Assembly (NCBI RefSeq): GCF_030719215.1
Contig: NZ_CP120983.1
Location: forward strand, 496,001-560,000
Reading direction: 5' to 3'
DNA length: 64,000 bases
Origin: Streptomyces sp. Alt3
GTDB lineage: Bacteria; Actinomycetota; Actinomycetes; Streptomycetales; Streptomycetaceae
Shown here piece by piece: positions 1 through 11,286 of this stretch (the stretch's first letter is position 1; each line of letters opens with the position of its first letter). The notes beneath the pieces are model-generated. The model made no database searches, was not told the DNA's origin, and saw only the letters and a program-made list of their open reading frames with translations. The translations under genes and the position numbers were made by a program.

Positions 1-348
1 CTCCCCGAGGAGGAGATCATCGAGGGCCTCGTCGCCGCCAACGGCTACTCCGCGGGATCCCTGGACACCCCGAACGCCGACAGCGAGTCGGGCAGTGACC
101 AGCGGGCCTACGCCGATCTCCTGGGCGAGGACGACCCGGGGATGGAAAGCGTCGAGAACCTGCACACGCTGGCTCCGCTGCTGCGGCAGTTGGACGACCG
201 CGAGCGCAAGATCGTCCGCATGCGCTTCGGCCAGGAGATGACCCAGGCGCAGATCGGCGCTGAGCTGGGCGTCTCGCAGATGCACGTGTCGCGTCTGCTC
301 AGCCGGATCGTGCAGCGGCTGCGCGCGGGTATGAGTGTCGAGGCCTGA
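1..348 (+). CDS. RNA polymerase sigma factor, SigB/SigF/SigG family (3' part)
   Basis: The reading frame is open from the first base, so the gene starts outside the window and only about 115 C-terminal residues are visible. The end holds a sigma-70 region 4 helix-turn-helix (RKIVRMRFGQEMTQAQIGAELGVSQMHV, quoted here in parts: RKIVRMRFG, MTQAQIGAELGVSQ, MHVSRLLSRI). This form is typical of the stress and sporulation sigma factors of the SigB/F/G group, which direct RNA polymerase and are usually held by RsbW-type anti-sigma factors. The genes that follow (PP2C phosphatase, kinase, receiver, RsbW-like ATPase) fit such a partner-switching circuit. Which paralogue it is cannot be decided from the fragment. 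Confidence 0.88.
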   Translation, partial: LPEEEIIEGLVAANGYSAGSLDTPNADSESGSDQRAYADLLGEDDPGMESVENLHTLAPLLRQLDDRERKIVRMRFGQEMTQAQIGAELGVSQMHVSRLLSRIVQRLRAGMSVEA

Positions 349-372
349 TCCCACGAAGTACGAACGGAACGA

Positions 373-401
373 CGGAGGCCCGGCCGAGCGCCGGGCCTCC
401 G
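373..401 (+). terminator. Rho-independent-type hairpin after the sigma factor gene
   Basis: An 11-bp perfect stem (CGGAGGCCCGG with its complement) closes a 7-nt loop 25 bp after the sigma factor stop. There is no clear U-tract, as is usual in Streptomyces. Confidence 0.65.
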
Positions 402-466
402 TCACATATGCTTCCTGCCGATACGGCCGAGGGATCTCCTGTGCCGTCCGGACGAGGGAGTGGAGA

Positions 467-1720
467 GTGACCGAGTCACCGTTGGGCACCTCTGCGCGTG
501 TGCAGCCCGGCGTGATTCCCGAGCAGCAGGGTGTGTCGGTCGCCGACGCGTCCGTCTGGGACGTCGACGCGACACTGCTCCTCGTCGAGGACGACGCGGG
601 GGACGCGCTGCTGGTCGAGGAGATGCTCTCCGACAGCGAGCTCGACGCCCCGCTCACGTGGTGCAAGACGATGGCGGAGGCCCGGCGGTTCCTGCTCGGC
701 CGCAGCACCCCGGTCTGCGTCCTGCTGGATCTGCACCTCCCCGATGCCCACGGCCTCGACGCGGTCCGTCAGCTCGTCGAGTCGGCCCCCGACGCGGCTG
801 TCATCGTCCTGACGGGCCTCGACGAGTCCCAGACGGGGCTGTCCGCGGTGGCGCAGGGCGCCCAGGACTATCTCGTCAAGGGCCGGATCGACCCCGAGGT
901 GCTGGGCCGTGCGGTCCGTTACGCCCTCCAGCGCAAGCATGCCGAGCGGTCGGCGTCGGCCATGCGGACCAGTCGGCTGATCGCTCAGGAGAACGCACGT
1001 CTGGAGCGGGCCCTGCTGCCGATCCCGCTGCTGCTCGACGACAGCTTCCGGGTGGCCGCGCGCTACGAGGCCGGGCGCGCCCACGGGCTGCTGAGCGGCG
1101 ACTTCTACGACGTGGTGCAGACCGCGGACGGCGCCGTGCACGCGGTGATCGGTGACGTGTCGGGGCACGGGGCCGCGGAGGCGGCCCTGGGGGTCTGTCT
1201 CCGGGTCGCGTGGCGCACGGCCGTACTCACCGGTGTCACCCAGCGCGAGAAGATCGGGCTGCTGGAGGAGATACTCGTCGCCGAGCGGTCCGACCCCCAT
1301 GTCTTCGCCACCGTCACCACGCTCGTCTTCCCGCCGGGCAGGGACCGGGTGTTCGTCGCCCGGGCCGGACATCCCGGACTGCTCCTGAGACGCGGCAAGG
1401 ATGTCGGGTGGGTGGAGCCCGATGCCGGGATGGCGCTCGGACTGCTGCCCGGTGCAGGCCGGTGGACGATCACCGAGCTGGAGCTCTCCCCCGGCAGCGA
1501 GCTCGTGCTTTTCACCGACGGTCTGTTCGAGGGACGCACGGGGCCCAGTTCCCGGCTGGGTGAGGACGGCCTGCTCGCCATGGCAGGCAGGTACGGCGCG
1601 CTCGAACCCCGCGCGTTCGTCGACGCGCTGGTCGCCGAGGCCACCGAGAGCGCCTCACCGTACGGCGGCCTGGCCGACGACGTCGCAGTACTTCATCTCG
1701 GCTGGAAGGCAAGCGCATGA
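467..1720 (+). CDS. Response-regulator receiver / PP2C (SpoIIE-type) serine phosphatase
   Basis: The predicted protein has 417 residues. Residues about 35-155 form a CheY-like receiver: acidic pair VEDD, phospho-acceptor Asp in LLDLHLPDAHG, and conserved Lys in YLVKG. The rest is a SpoIIE/RsbU-type PP2C domain with metal-binding Asp residues in GDFYDV, GDVSGHG and FTDGLFEG. Such proteins dephosphorylate an anti-anti-sigma factor when the receiver is phosphorylated, which releases a SigB/F-type sigma factor. The GTG at 467 was chosen because GGGAG stands just upstream; the frame is also open back to 335 but that part is not protein-like. The stop overlaps the next ATG, so it is translationally coupled to the kinase gene. 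Confidence 0.85.
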   Translation: MTESPLGTSARVQPGVIPEQQGVSVADASVWDVDATLLLVEDDAGDALLVEEMLSDSELDAPLTWCKTMAEARRFLLGRSTPVCVLLDLHLPDAHGLDAVRQLVESAPDAAVIVLTGLDESQTGLSAVAQGAQDYLVKGRIDPEVLGRAVRYALQRKHAERSASAMRTSRLIAQENARLERALLPIPLLLDDSFRVAARYEAGRAHGLLSGDFYDVVQTADGAVHAVIGDVSGHGAAEAALGVCLRVAWRTAVLTGVTQREKIGLLEEILVAERSDPHVFATVTTLVFPPGRDRVFVARAGHPGLLLRRGKDVGWVEPDAGMALGLLPGAGRWTITELELSPGSELVLFTDGLFEGRTGPSSRLGEDGLLAMAGRYGALEPRAFVDALVAEATESASPYGGLADDVAVLHLGWKASA

Positions 1721-3342
1721 GTACCGAGGAACCGGCCGGCGGGCGGCCCGGCCCCATAGCCAGGCTGTCGGTGCAGAACTGGGTGCACCTGATCCTGGCC
1801 GGCTTCGTCCTCGTGGTCTGCGGCTGCCTCGTCGTGGGCGGCCTCGTCCTCTCACGCATCTCCGACCGGACCACCGACCTCGTGGACCGCATCCAGCCCG
1901 CCCGCTCCGCGTCGTTCCAGCTGCAGAACTCGCTCCTCGACCAGGAGACCGGCGTACGGGGTTTCGCGCTCACCGGTGACACCACATTCCTGGAGCCCTA
2001 CCAGGAGGGCAAGCGGGCCGAGCGGGAGCGGCTGGCCCGGGTTCGCTCACTGACCGGGAACGAGCAGCCGTACGCCGAGGACGTGGACCGGATCGAGCGG
2101 GCCGCCCAGCAGTGGCGGACCTTGCGGGCCGAGCCGCTGATCGCCGCGGTGCGGGCGAGCGGGCCCACAGCCGCCTCATCCGCCCCGATCATGCGGAGCA
2201 AGGCGGATTTCGACTCCCTGCGGGCGCTCTACAACACCCAGCAGAGCCACCTGGACGACGCGCGTGACATCGCGCGCGCGGAACTGGGCGACGCGCGCGG
2301 CACGCGCGACTGGGTGCTCATCGCCCTGGTGGCCGGCTTCGTGCTGGCCGTGGTGTCGCTGAGTCTTCTGCTGCACCGCATGGTTGGCCGGCCCCTCGGT
2401 GCCCTGACCTCCGCGTCGGACAGGGTGAGATCGGGTGCCTTCACCGAGAAGATCGATGTCCGGGGCCCGTCGGACGTACGGGCGGTGTCCCAGGCGGCCG
2501 AGGCCATGCGCCGGCGCCTGGTGGCCGAGCTCGCCGAGTCCCAGGAACGCGAGACGCTGCTGGCCGAGCAGACCACGGAGCTGCGCCGGTCCAACTCCGA
2601 ACTGGAGCAGTTCGCCTACGTGGCCTCGCACGACCTCCAGGAGCCCCTCCGGAAGGTGGCCTCCTTCTGCCAGTTGCTGGAGAAGCGGTACAGCGCGGAA
2701 CTGGACGACCGCGGCAGGCAGTACATCGACTTCGCGGTCGACGGCGCCAAGCGGATGCAGGTGCTCATCAACGACCTGCTGACGTTCTCCCGGGTGGGGC
2801 GGGTGCAGCAGAGCTGGAAGCCCGTGGATCTCGACGCGGCTCTGGACCGGGCCCTGACCAACCTCACCCTCGCCGTCGAGGAGTCCGGAGCCGTCGTCGT
2901 ACGCGAGGAGCCGCTGCCGGAGCTGCTGGGCGATTCGACGTCCCTCACCATGGTGTGGCAGAACCTCGTCGGGAACGCGGTCAAGTTCCGCCGGCCCGAC
3001 GTGCCGTGCCGGATCGCCGTCGGGTGTGTCCGGGAGGGCGACGACTGGCATCTGACGGTCGCGGACAACGGCATCGGGATCGCCCCGGAGTTCGCCGACA
3101 AGGTGTTCATCATCTTCCAGCGCCTGCACGCCCGCGACGAGTACGAGGGAACCGGAATCGGGCTCTCCCTCTGCCGCAAGATCATCGAGTTCCACGGTGG
3201 CCGGATCTGGCTGGACCCGGAGACCGCCGAGGGCACACTGATTCACTTCACCCTGCCAGTGCTTCCTGAGGCCCCCACACACACCACGGCGGAGCTGCTC
3301 GCCCCCGCCGCGCTCACCCCCCGGTCGGGAGACACCCCGTGA
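1717..3342 (+). CDS. CHASE3-HAMP sensor histidine kinase
   Basis: A 541-residue membrane kinase. Residues about 25-47 and 203-222 are membrane helices flanking a CHASE3-type extracytoplasmic sensor, followed by HAMP and coiled coil. The dimerisation domain has the H-box ASHDLQEPLRKV, and the ATPase domain has N-box NLVGNAVKF, G1 DNGIGI and G2 GTGIGLSLC. The SHDLQEPLR H-box is the type found in phytochrome-like kinases that use small single-domain receivers, and one follows directly. ATGA overlap with the phosphatase gene before it and GTGA overlap with the receiver gene after it make a tight three-gene unit. The signal sensed is unknown. Confidence 0.9.
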   Translation: MSTEEPAGGRPGPIARLSVQNWVHLILAGFVLVVCGCLVVGGLVLSRISDRTTDLVDRIQPARSASFQLQNSLLDQETGVRGFALTGDTTFLEPYQEGKRAERERLARVRSLTGNEQPYAEDVDRIERAAQQWRTLRAEPLIAAVRASGPTAASSAPIMRSKADFDSLRALYNTQQSHLDDARDIARAELGDARGTRDWVLIALVAGFVLAVVSLSLLLHRMVGRPLGALTSASDRVRSGAFTEKIDVRGPSDVRAVSQAAEAMRRRLVAELAESQERETLLAEQTTELRRSNSELEQFAYVASHDLQEPLRKVASFCQLLEKRYSAELDDRGRQYIDFAVDGAKRMQVLINDLLTFSRVGRVQQSWKPVDLDAALDRALTNLTLAVEESGAVVVREEPLPELLGDSTSLTMVWQNLVGNAVKFRRPDVPCRIAVGCVREGDDWHLTVADNGIGIAPEFADKVFIIFQRLHARDEYEGTGIGLSLCRKIIEFHGGRIWLDPETAEGTLIHFTLPVLPEAPTHTTAELLAPAALTPRSGDTP

Positions 3343-3782
3343 ACGACGCCGTCAAGCCCATCGAGGTCCTGCTGGTCGAGGACGACCCCGGCGACGAGCT
3401 GATGACCCGTGAGGCCTTCGAGGACAACAAGATCCGCAACACCCTGCACGTGGTGCGCGACGGGCAGGAGGCGCTCGACTTCCTCTACCGCCAGGGCGAG
3501 TACGCCGACGCCCCTCGCCCGGACCTGGTGCTGCTCGACCTGAACCTGCCGAGGTACGACGGCCGGCAGGTCCTGGAGCGGATCAAGACCGACCCCGAAC
3601 TGGCTCTGATCCCGGTGGTGGTCCTCACCACGTCCTCGGCCGAGGAGGACATCCTGCGCAGTTACAAACTGCACGCCAACGCCTACGTCACCAAGCCGGT
3701 GGACCTGGAACAGTTCATCGGCGCGGTGCGCCAGATCGACGACTTCTTCGTCAGCGTGGTCCGGCTGCCCCGGCGTGCGTAA
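3339..3782 (+). CDS. Single-domain response regulator, Rcp1-like
   Basis: A 147-residue stand-alone receiver: VEDDPGDE acidic pocket, phospho-acceptor in LLDLNLPRYDG, and Lys in AYVTKP. There is no output domain. The family usually works as the phospho-acceptor of phytochrome-type kinases and acts by protein contact. The GTG start overlaps the stop of the kinase gene by four bases, so it is almost certainly that kinase's partner. Phosphate may be relayed from here to the receiver of the PP2C protein; that relay is inference. Confidence 0.9.
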   Translation: MNDAVKPIEVLLVEDDPGDELMTREAFEDNKIRNTLHVVRDGQEALDFLYRQGEYADAPRPDLVLLDLNLPRYDGRQVLERIKTDPELALIPVVVLTTSSAEEDILRSYKLHANAYVTKPVDLEQFIGAVRQIDDFFVSVVRLPRRA

Positions 3783-3847
3783 GATCTGAAGGGATCCCCC
3801 GGAGTGGGATCTCTCGACGCGGGTAGACGAACGGCGAGAAGAGGTCC

Positions 3848-4336
3848 ATGACCTCCCCTGCGGCGCCCTGGCTGGAGCACATGAACGAACAGGCCACCTC
3901 ACGGCCGGACGACCCCGTCCAGGGGTCCCCGTCCACGGAGGTACTGCTCGCTGCCGAGGTGTTCGACGGCGAGCCCGGATGCATCGCGCAGGCCCGCGCG
4001 CTCGCCGACCGCTTCCTCGCCCGCCTCGTGTCCGAGTGGCTCGCGGTGCTCGGCGAGCACACCCGCAGCGATCTGATGCTGGCGGTGAGCGAGCTGGTCA
4101 CCAACGCGGACCGCTACAGCCACGGCCCGTACCTGCTGGAGCTCGAGGGCGACGCACGGCGCATCAGCGTCACGGTGTACGACAGCAGCACGGCACTCCC
4201 CGTGCTCTACTCCCCCGACCCGGCGCGCCTCGGCGGTCACGGCATGGAGATCGTCGTCGCTCTCTGCGACCGGCTCACGGCGGAGCGGGTACCGGTCGGC
4301 AAGCGCATCCGCGCCGAGTTCACGCTGAGTACCTGA
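3848..4336 (+). CDS. RsbW-like ATP-binding protein (anti-sigma factor/serine kinase family)
   Basis: A 162-residue HATPase_c protein of the RsbW type. The N-box is SELVTNADRYSHG; a late Gly-rich segment (LGGHGMEIVVALCDR) takes the place of the G-boxes. ATG at 3848 is preceded by GAGAAGAGG; an internal ATG at 3881 is an alternative. Family members are anti-sigma factors or kinases of anti-anti-sigma proteins. Its position 65 bp after the kinase/receiver operon and near a SigB/F-type sigma gene suggests it belongs to the same circuit, though many Streptomyces copies are orphans. Confidence 0.8.
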   Translation: MTSPAAPWLEHMNEQATSRPDDPVQGSPSTEVLLAAEVFDGEPGCIAQARALADRFLARLVSEWLAVLGEHTRSDLMLAVSELVTNADRYSHGPYLLELEGDARRISVTVYDSSTALPVLYSPDPARLGGHGMEIVVALCDRLTAERVPVGKRIRAEFTLST

Positions 4337-4489
4337 GCCTCGCCCCTCCGCCTCCCGTCCGGCGACGTCCTGGCCGCAGGCCCTTTCGGACACCTTTCGC
4401 GGTCGGCCGGTGGCACGGTGTGACCTCCCCGGCGAACTTCTGAGCCCTGGGGCCAGGAGGACTACCGTCGAGAGGAGGACCCTGGAGTG

Positions 4490-4572
4490 ATGGACGTACT
4501 ACTGGAGCAGTACGCCGAATCGCCGCCTCAGGGACGACGACTCGGCGGCTCCGACGGGACATCGTGGTGTAC

Positions 4573-4576
<4 letters not shown>
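4490..4576 (+). CDS. Possible 28-residue leader peptide upstream of the DMT permease gene
   Basis: A short ORF with ATG at 4490 behind an AGGAGG-containing stretch reads MDVLLEQYAESPPQGRRLGG and ends ...SWCT. Its TGA (4574-4576) overlaps the ATG at 4573 of the permease gene as ATGA. The overlap and purine-rich leader are typical of translational coupling. It uses CTA, which is rare in this GC-rich DNA. No homologue is recognised, so this is a candidate only. Confidence 0.4.
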
Positions 4577-7160
<2,584 letters not shown>

Positions 7161-7161
7161 C

Positions 7162-7167
7162 TATAAA
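7162..7167 (+). promoter_or_regulatory. Possible -10 hexamer for a leaderless LacI transcript
   Basis: TATAAA lies 7 bp before the ATG at 7175, about where transcription would begin at the start codon itself. No Shine-Dalgarno sequence precedes this ATG. Both fit a leaderless mRNA. Confidence 0.4.
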
Positions 7168-7174
7168 TGCGCTC

Positions 7175-8245
7175 ATGACGGATGCTCTGCGACCGGCGGG
7201 CACGGCCCCCACACTGGAGGACGTGGCACGGACGGCCGGCGTCTCGCGCGCCACGGTCTCCCGCGTCATCAACGGGGTGCGCAACGTGGACCCCGCGATC
7301 CAGGAGGCCGTACGACGCGCGGTCTCCGTCACCGGCTACGCGCCCAACCGCGCGGCCCGCTCCCTGGTCACCCGGCGCACGGACGCCGTCGCGCTGGTGG
7401 TGTCGGGCGCGGGCGTCGAGCCGGACGACGGAGGGGCCGCCGGGGAGGGGGCCTTCACCGCGCAGGTCTTCGCGGACCCGTTCTTCGGCCGGGTCGTGAC
7501 AGGGGTCGTCAACTCCCTGCGGCCGCGCGGGATGCACCCGGTGCTGATGTTCGCCGAGACGTCGCGGGCACGTGAGGAGGTGGTGGAGTACCTGCGGCAG
7601 GGCAGCGCCGACGGGGCGCTGATCGTGTCGACGCACGCGGAGGACCCACTGCCGGGAATGATCACGGAGGCGGGTCTGGCCGCCGTGCTCTACGCGCGCC
7701 CGGCCCGGCCGGTCGGGATCAGTTACGTCGACCTCGCGCACCGGGACGGTGCCCGGCTGGCCGCGGAGCACCTGCTGGCGCGCGGCTGCCGGCGGATCGC
7801 CACCATCAGCGGACCACTGGACGTGCCCGCGGGGCGCGAGAGGCTGGCGGGCTTCCAGGACGCTCTGACCCGGCAGGGATCATCCGTCCCGCCCGTCGCC
7901 GAGGGGCGGTTCACACAGGAGAGCGGGGAGGCCGCCATGGAGCGACTCCTCGCTGAACACCCCGACCTGGACGGGGTGTTCGCCGCGAACGATCTGATGG
8001 CGACCGGAGCCTGTCATGTGCTGCGGGAGCACGGCAGACGGGTACCGGAGGACGTGGCCGTGATCGGCTTCGACGACAGCAGCGCCGCATCGGCGTGCCG
8101 GCCGCCGCTCACCACGGTGCGGCAGCCGGTGGAGGACATGGCGGCGGAGATGGCCGGGCTCCTCCTGGACCGGCTGGCCGCGCCGGACCGGCCGATGACG
8201 TCCGTGATCTTCGAACCGGTGCTGGTGGTCAGGGATTCCGCGTGA
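7175..8245 (+). CDS. LacI-family transcriptional regulator
   Basis: A 356-residue protein. The N-terminal helix-turn-helix is TLEDVARTAGVSRATVSRVI, with the hinge helix around NRAARSLVTRR. A periplasmic-binding-type effector domain follows (FADPFFGRVVTGVVN, AANDLMATGACHVL, VIGFDDSSAA). LacI proteins repress sugar or hydrolase genes by binding short palindromes centred on CG. Such a palindrome lies just upstream of its own gene, and related ones precede three secreted-protein genes in the window. It is a reasonable candidate for their regulator, but this is inference. The ligand is unknown. Confidence 0.92.
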   Translation: MTDALRPAGTAPTLEDVARTAGVSRATVSRVINGVRNVDPAIQEAVRRAVSVTGYAPNRAARSLVTRRTDAVALVVSGAGVEPDDGGAAGEGAFTAQVFADPFFGRVVTGVVNSLRPRGMHPVLMFAETSRAREEVVEYLRQGSADGALIVSTHAEDPLPGMITEAGLAAVLYARPARPVGISYVDLAHRDGARLAAEHLLARGCRRIATISGPLDVPAGRERLAGFQDALTRQGSSVPPVAEGRFTQESGEAAMERLLAEHPDLDGVFAANDLMATGACHVLREHGRRVPEDVAVIGFDDSSAASACRPPLTTVRQPVEDMAAEMAGLLLDRLAAPDRPMTSVIFEPVLVVRDSA

Positions 8246-8336
8246 AACAGGAGCCCGGGAGCCCTGCCCAGCTCCTACCGGGGTCGCATCGGCTCCGGGG
8301 CACCCGGGAGACCGACGCACGGGTTGGTTCACCCTG

Positions 8337-8398
8337 CCGTCCGCCATGACGTGACGGGCCGTCACGGGGCCCGTCGCCCGCATCGTCACGGCGGACGG
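8337..8398. terminator. Nested hairpin between the convergent LacI and ROK genes
   Basis: A 15-bp outer stem (left arm 8337-8351, right arm 8384-8398, one mismatch) encloses an 8-bp inner stem (8353-8360 with 8368-8375). It lies between two convergent genes and would fold in either transcript, so a bidirectional terminator is likely. Confidence 0.55.
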
Positions 8399-8450
8399 GC
8401 CTTCCCACACGCGTACGACAGTTGGGGCGACCGGTGCACGGAACCCGCCG

Positions 8451-8489
8451 CCCCGTCAGCCCGCCCCGTCAGCCCGCCCCGTCAGCCCG
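8451..8489. repeat. Three perfect tandem copies of a 13-bp unit
   Basis: CCCCGTCAGCCCG is repeated three times without mismatch, ending inside the last codons of the ROK gene. It is probably replication-slippage DNA. Confidence 0.8.
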
Positions 8490-9819
8490 TCACGGAGCGA
8501 CCCCGGCCCGCCGGTGCGGCGGCACGGTCCGACGCCGCTCCGGCCCCCGGCAGCACCGGCGGCGCGGGCCGTGTGCCGCCGCGCGCCAGGAAGTCGGACA
8601 GCGGCAGGGTCGCGGCGCCCACCGTGACCGCGTCAGGGCCCAGATGCCCCAGACCGATCGTGGTCCGGGCGACCGCGTGTTCGAGGGCGTACTCCTCGGC
8701 GTACCGGCGGATCTGCGGGAGCAGGTGCGGGCCGATGAGCAGACCGGCCCAGCCACCGAGCAGGATGCGTTCGGGCAGGAAGAGGTTGACCAGATCGGCC
8801 AGGGCCGCCCCCAGGCACTCCGCCGTCTCGTCCAGGATCGCGACGGCCACCGGGTCCGGGGCGGTTGCGCCGGGCCCCGGGTAGGCCGCACTGAGCAGCG
8901 CGGCGAGGGCGGTCTCGTCGTCGGCGTCCGGGGGCAGCGGGCCGCCGGCCTCGTGCCAGCGTTCCCGCATCGCCTCGGCGCCTGCGTACGCCTCCAGGCA
9001 TCCTATGGAACCGCAGCGGCACCGGCGGCCCCGTAGCTGGACCGTGGTGTGGCCCCACTCGAGGGCCGCGTTCGAGAGGTCCTCGTCGAGGATGTCCCCC
9101 CGGCTCACGCTCGCCCCCACCCCGGAGCCGATCAGGGCGACGGCGGCCGCTCCGGCACCGCGGCCGCCGCCGAACCACATCTCGGCCTGCCCCAGCGTCT
9201 TCGCGCCGTTGTCGATGAAGAACGGCACCTCCGGCGGGACCTGCACGGCCTCCCGGAGCAGCCGCTCGAAGGGAACGGCGCTCCATCCGATGGTCTGACC
9301 GTGGACGACGGCACCCGGGCCGCCCGCGGCCTCCGGAGCGTCGCGTTCGATGATGCCGGGCACACCGATGCCGATGCCGAGCAGCATGCGGGGGTCGGCG
9401 CCGGCGTCGCGCAGTACGTCGGAGACGCCCGAGCGGACGTGGCCGACGATGCGCTCGACGTCGTATCCGTGCTGGGCCAGCAGCCGGTCGGTGCGCGCGA
9501 GCTCCGTCAAGGAGAGGTCGAACAGCTCGACCCGTACCCGGGTCTCGCCGATGTCGATGCCCACGAACAGCCCGCCGCCCGGGGCGATCCGCAGCAGGGT
9601 ACGCGGGCGTCCTCCGTCGGAGTCGACGACGCCCGCCTCCTCCAGGAGCCCCTCCGTGGCCAGCTCGGCGACCACGTTGCTGATGGATCCCGAACTCAGC
9701 CCGGTCGCCGGCCCCAGTTCCTGACGGCTCAGCGGGCCGTCGAAATACAACCGTTGCAATACCCGCGCCCGATTGCCCCTTCGCAGGTCACGCACGGTCC
9801 GTCTGCTGCGCTCAGCCAT
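8482..9819 (-). CDS. ROK-family transcriptional regulator
   Basis: A 445-residue protein. Its N-terminal winged helix has SRQELGPATGLSSGSISNVV. The ROK kinase-like fold carries an N-terminal phosphate loop (GIDIGETRVRVELFD) and the Cys-rich zinc signature (CRCGSIGCLEAYAG). NagC/XylR-type ROK proteins repress sugar uptake genes and are released by a sugar or sugar phosphate. The gene is divergent from the sugar ABC importer, and AT-rich repeats lie between them. ATG 9819 is preceded by AAGGGAG. Confidence 0.93.
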   Translation of the reverse strand: MAERSRRTVRDLRRGNRARVLQRLYFDGPLSRQELGPATGLSSGSISNVVAELATEGLLEEAGVVDSDGGRPRTLLRIAPGGGLFVGIDIGETRVRVELFDLSLTELARTDRLLAQHGYDVERIVGHVRSGVSDVLRDAGADPRMLLGIGIGVPGIIERDAPEAAGGPGAVVHGQTIGWSAVPFERLLREAVQVPPEVPFFIDNGAKTLGQAEMWFGGGRGAGAAAVALIGSGVGASVSRGDILDEDLSNAALEWGHTTVQLRGRRCRCGSIGCLEAYAGAEAMRERWHEAGGPLPPDADDETALAALLSAAYPGPGATAPDPVAVAILDETAECLGAALADLVNLFLPERILLGGWAGLLIGPHLLPQIRRYAEEYALEHAVARTTIGLGHLGPDAVTVGAATLPLSDFLARGGTRPAPPVLPGAGAASDRAAAPAGRGRSVTG

Positions 9820-9882
9820 GTTGCTCCCTTCGTCCCGGCAACATACCCCGGCCCCGGACCTTGACGCGCACTTTCTTCATCA

Positions 9883-9905
9883 CTTAAATCACATCTTAAA
9901 TTAAG
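9883..9905. promoter_or_regulatory. Probable ROK operator: AT-rich direct/inverted repeats
   Basis: CTTAAAT occurs at 9883-9889 and 9895-9901, and CTTAA-A-TTAAG (9895-9905) is an inverted repeat. It is a striking AT island in the 143-bp divergent region between the ROK regulator and the importer operon. Confidence 0.55.
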
Positions 9906-9962
9906 AGCGGAAGGGGCGTTCGGATCCCGAACCGCGCCCTCCCCGGAAAGGGGCCACCTTTC

Positions 9963-11276
9963 ATGCGTCACCTCAGAGCCGCAGCAGCGATCACCCTCGC
10001 CCTGTCCGTCGCCGCCGGTGTCACCGGCTGCGGCGGCGGTACGTCGTCGGACGGCGGGAGCAACGAGTCCCCCAGGACCCTGACCTACTGGGCGTCGAAC
10101 CAGGGCCCGAGCATCGAGGCCGACAAGAAGATCCTCACTCCCGAGCTGAAGAAGTTCGAGAAGGAGACCGGGATCAAGGTGAAGCTGGAGGTCGTGCCCT
10201 GGGCCGACCTGCTGAACCGGATCCTCGCCGCCACCACGTCGGGCCAGGGCCCGGACGTGCTCAACATCGGGAACACCTGGTCGGCCTCGCTCCAGGCCAC
10301 GGGCGCGCTGCTCCCCTGGGACGACGAGAACTTCGAGGCGATCGGCGGCCGGGACCGCTTCATCGACTCGGCTGTGGCCTCCGCGGGCAAGGAGGGCGAG
10401 CCGCCCGCCGCGGTGCCCCTCTACTCACTCTCGTACGCCCTCTACTACAACAAGAAGATGTTCGCCGACGCGGGCATCACCGCGCCGCCCGCCACCTGGG
10501 ACCAGCTCGTCGAGGACGGCAGGAAGCTGTCCAAGGACGGCAAGTGGGCCCTGGGCGCGGAGGGTTCGAACCTCTCCAACAACATCCACCAGACGTTCGT
10601 CCTGGGGCAGCAGCACGGCGCGGACTTCTTCGACGAGGAGGGCAAGGCGGACTTCACCTCGGACGGAGCCGTCGCCGCCGTGAAGCAGTACGTCGACTTC
10701 ATGGCCAAGGACAAGATCGTCGCTCCGGGCAACGCCGAGTACGCCCAGAACCAGTCCCTGACGGACTTCGCCAAGGGCCGGACGGCGATGGTCCTGTGGC
10801 AGGCCGCCGCCACCACGTTCGCAGCCCAGGGCATGAAGCCGGAGGACTGGGGCGTCGCCCCCGTCCCCGTGCCCGCCGGCGCGCCTGGCGCGGGCAAGCA
10901 GACCAACTCCATGGTGGCCGGGATCAACATGGCGGTGTTCAGGAACACCAGGAACATCGACGGTGCGAAGAAGTTCGTGAAGTTCATGACGAGCGACGAG
11001 GAACAGAAGATCCTCTGCAAGACCTACGGCTCGATCCCGCCGGTCAAGGCCGCGCAGTCGGATCCCGCCTTCGCGGCGCCCGAGCTGAAGGTCCTGCGCG
11101 ACACCCTCGCCACCAGTGCCGCTCCGCTCCCCCAGGTGCCGAACGAGTCGCAGTTCGAGACGGCGGTGGGCACCGCGGTCAAGGAGCTGTTCGCGGACGC
11201 CGCGGCCGGCACTCCCGTCACCACAGAATCCGTCAGGGCGCGCCTCGAAAAGGCCCAGCAGACGATGCAGGGTTGA
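9963..11276 (+). CDS. Sugar ABC transporter substrate-binding lipoprotein
   Basis: A 437-residue family 1 solute-binding protein. The lipoprotein signal ends at lipobox VTGC (Cys about 22), so it is anchored outside the membrane. The body has the usual features (TLTYWASNQGPSIEADKKIL, QGPDVLNIGNTWSASLQ, YALYYNKKMFADAGI). It starts an operon with two permeases and a GH1 beta-glucosidase, so its ligand is probably a beta-linked disaccharide or oligosaccharide such as cellobiose. The ATPase is missing here; in Streptomyces one shared MsiK-type ATPase normally serves several such importers. Confidence 0.9.
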   Translation: MRHLRAAAAITLALSVAAGVTGCGGGTSSDGGSNESPRTLTYWASNQGPSIEADKKILTPELKKFEKETGIKVKLEVVPWADLLNRILAATTSGQGPDVLNIGNTWSASLQATGALLPWDDENFEAIGGRDRFIDSAVASAGKEGEPPAAVPLYSLSYALYYNKKMFADAGITAPPATWDQLVEDGRKLSKDGKWALGAEGSNLSNNIHQTFVLGQQHGADFFDEEGKADFTSDGAVAAVKQYVDFMAKDKIVAPGNAEYAQNQSLTDFAKGRTAMVLWQAAATTFAAQGMKPEDWGVAPVPVPAGAPGAGKQTNSMVAGINMAVFRNTRNIDGAKKFVKFMTSDEEQKILCKTYGSIPPVKAAQSDPAFAAPELKVLRDTLATSAAPLPQVPNESQFETAVGTAVKELFADAAAGTPVTTESVRARLEKAQQTMQG

Positions 11277-11286
11277 GGCTCTGTCC

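Noticed and set aside
476..1644. Long minus-strand ORFs across the receiver-PP2C gene
   Set aside because: These are high-GC shadow frames; all receiver and phosphatase motifs are on the plus strand.
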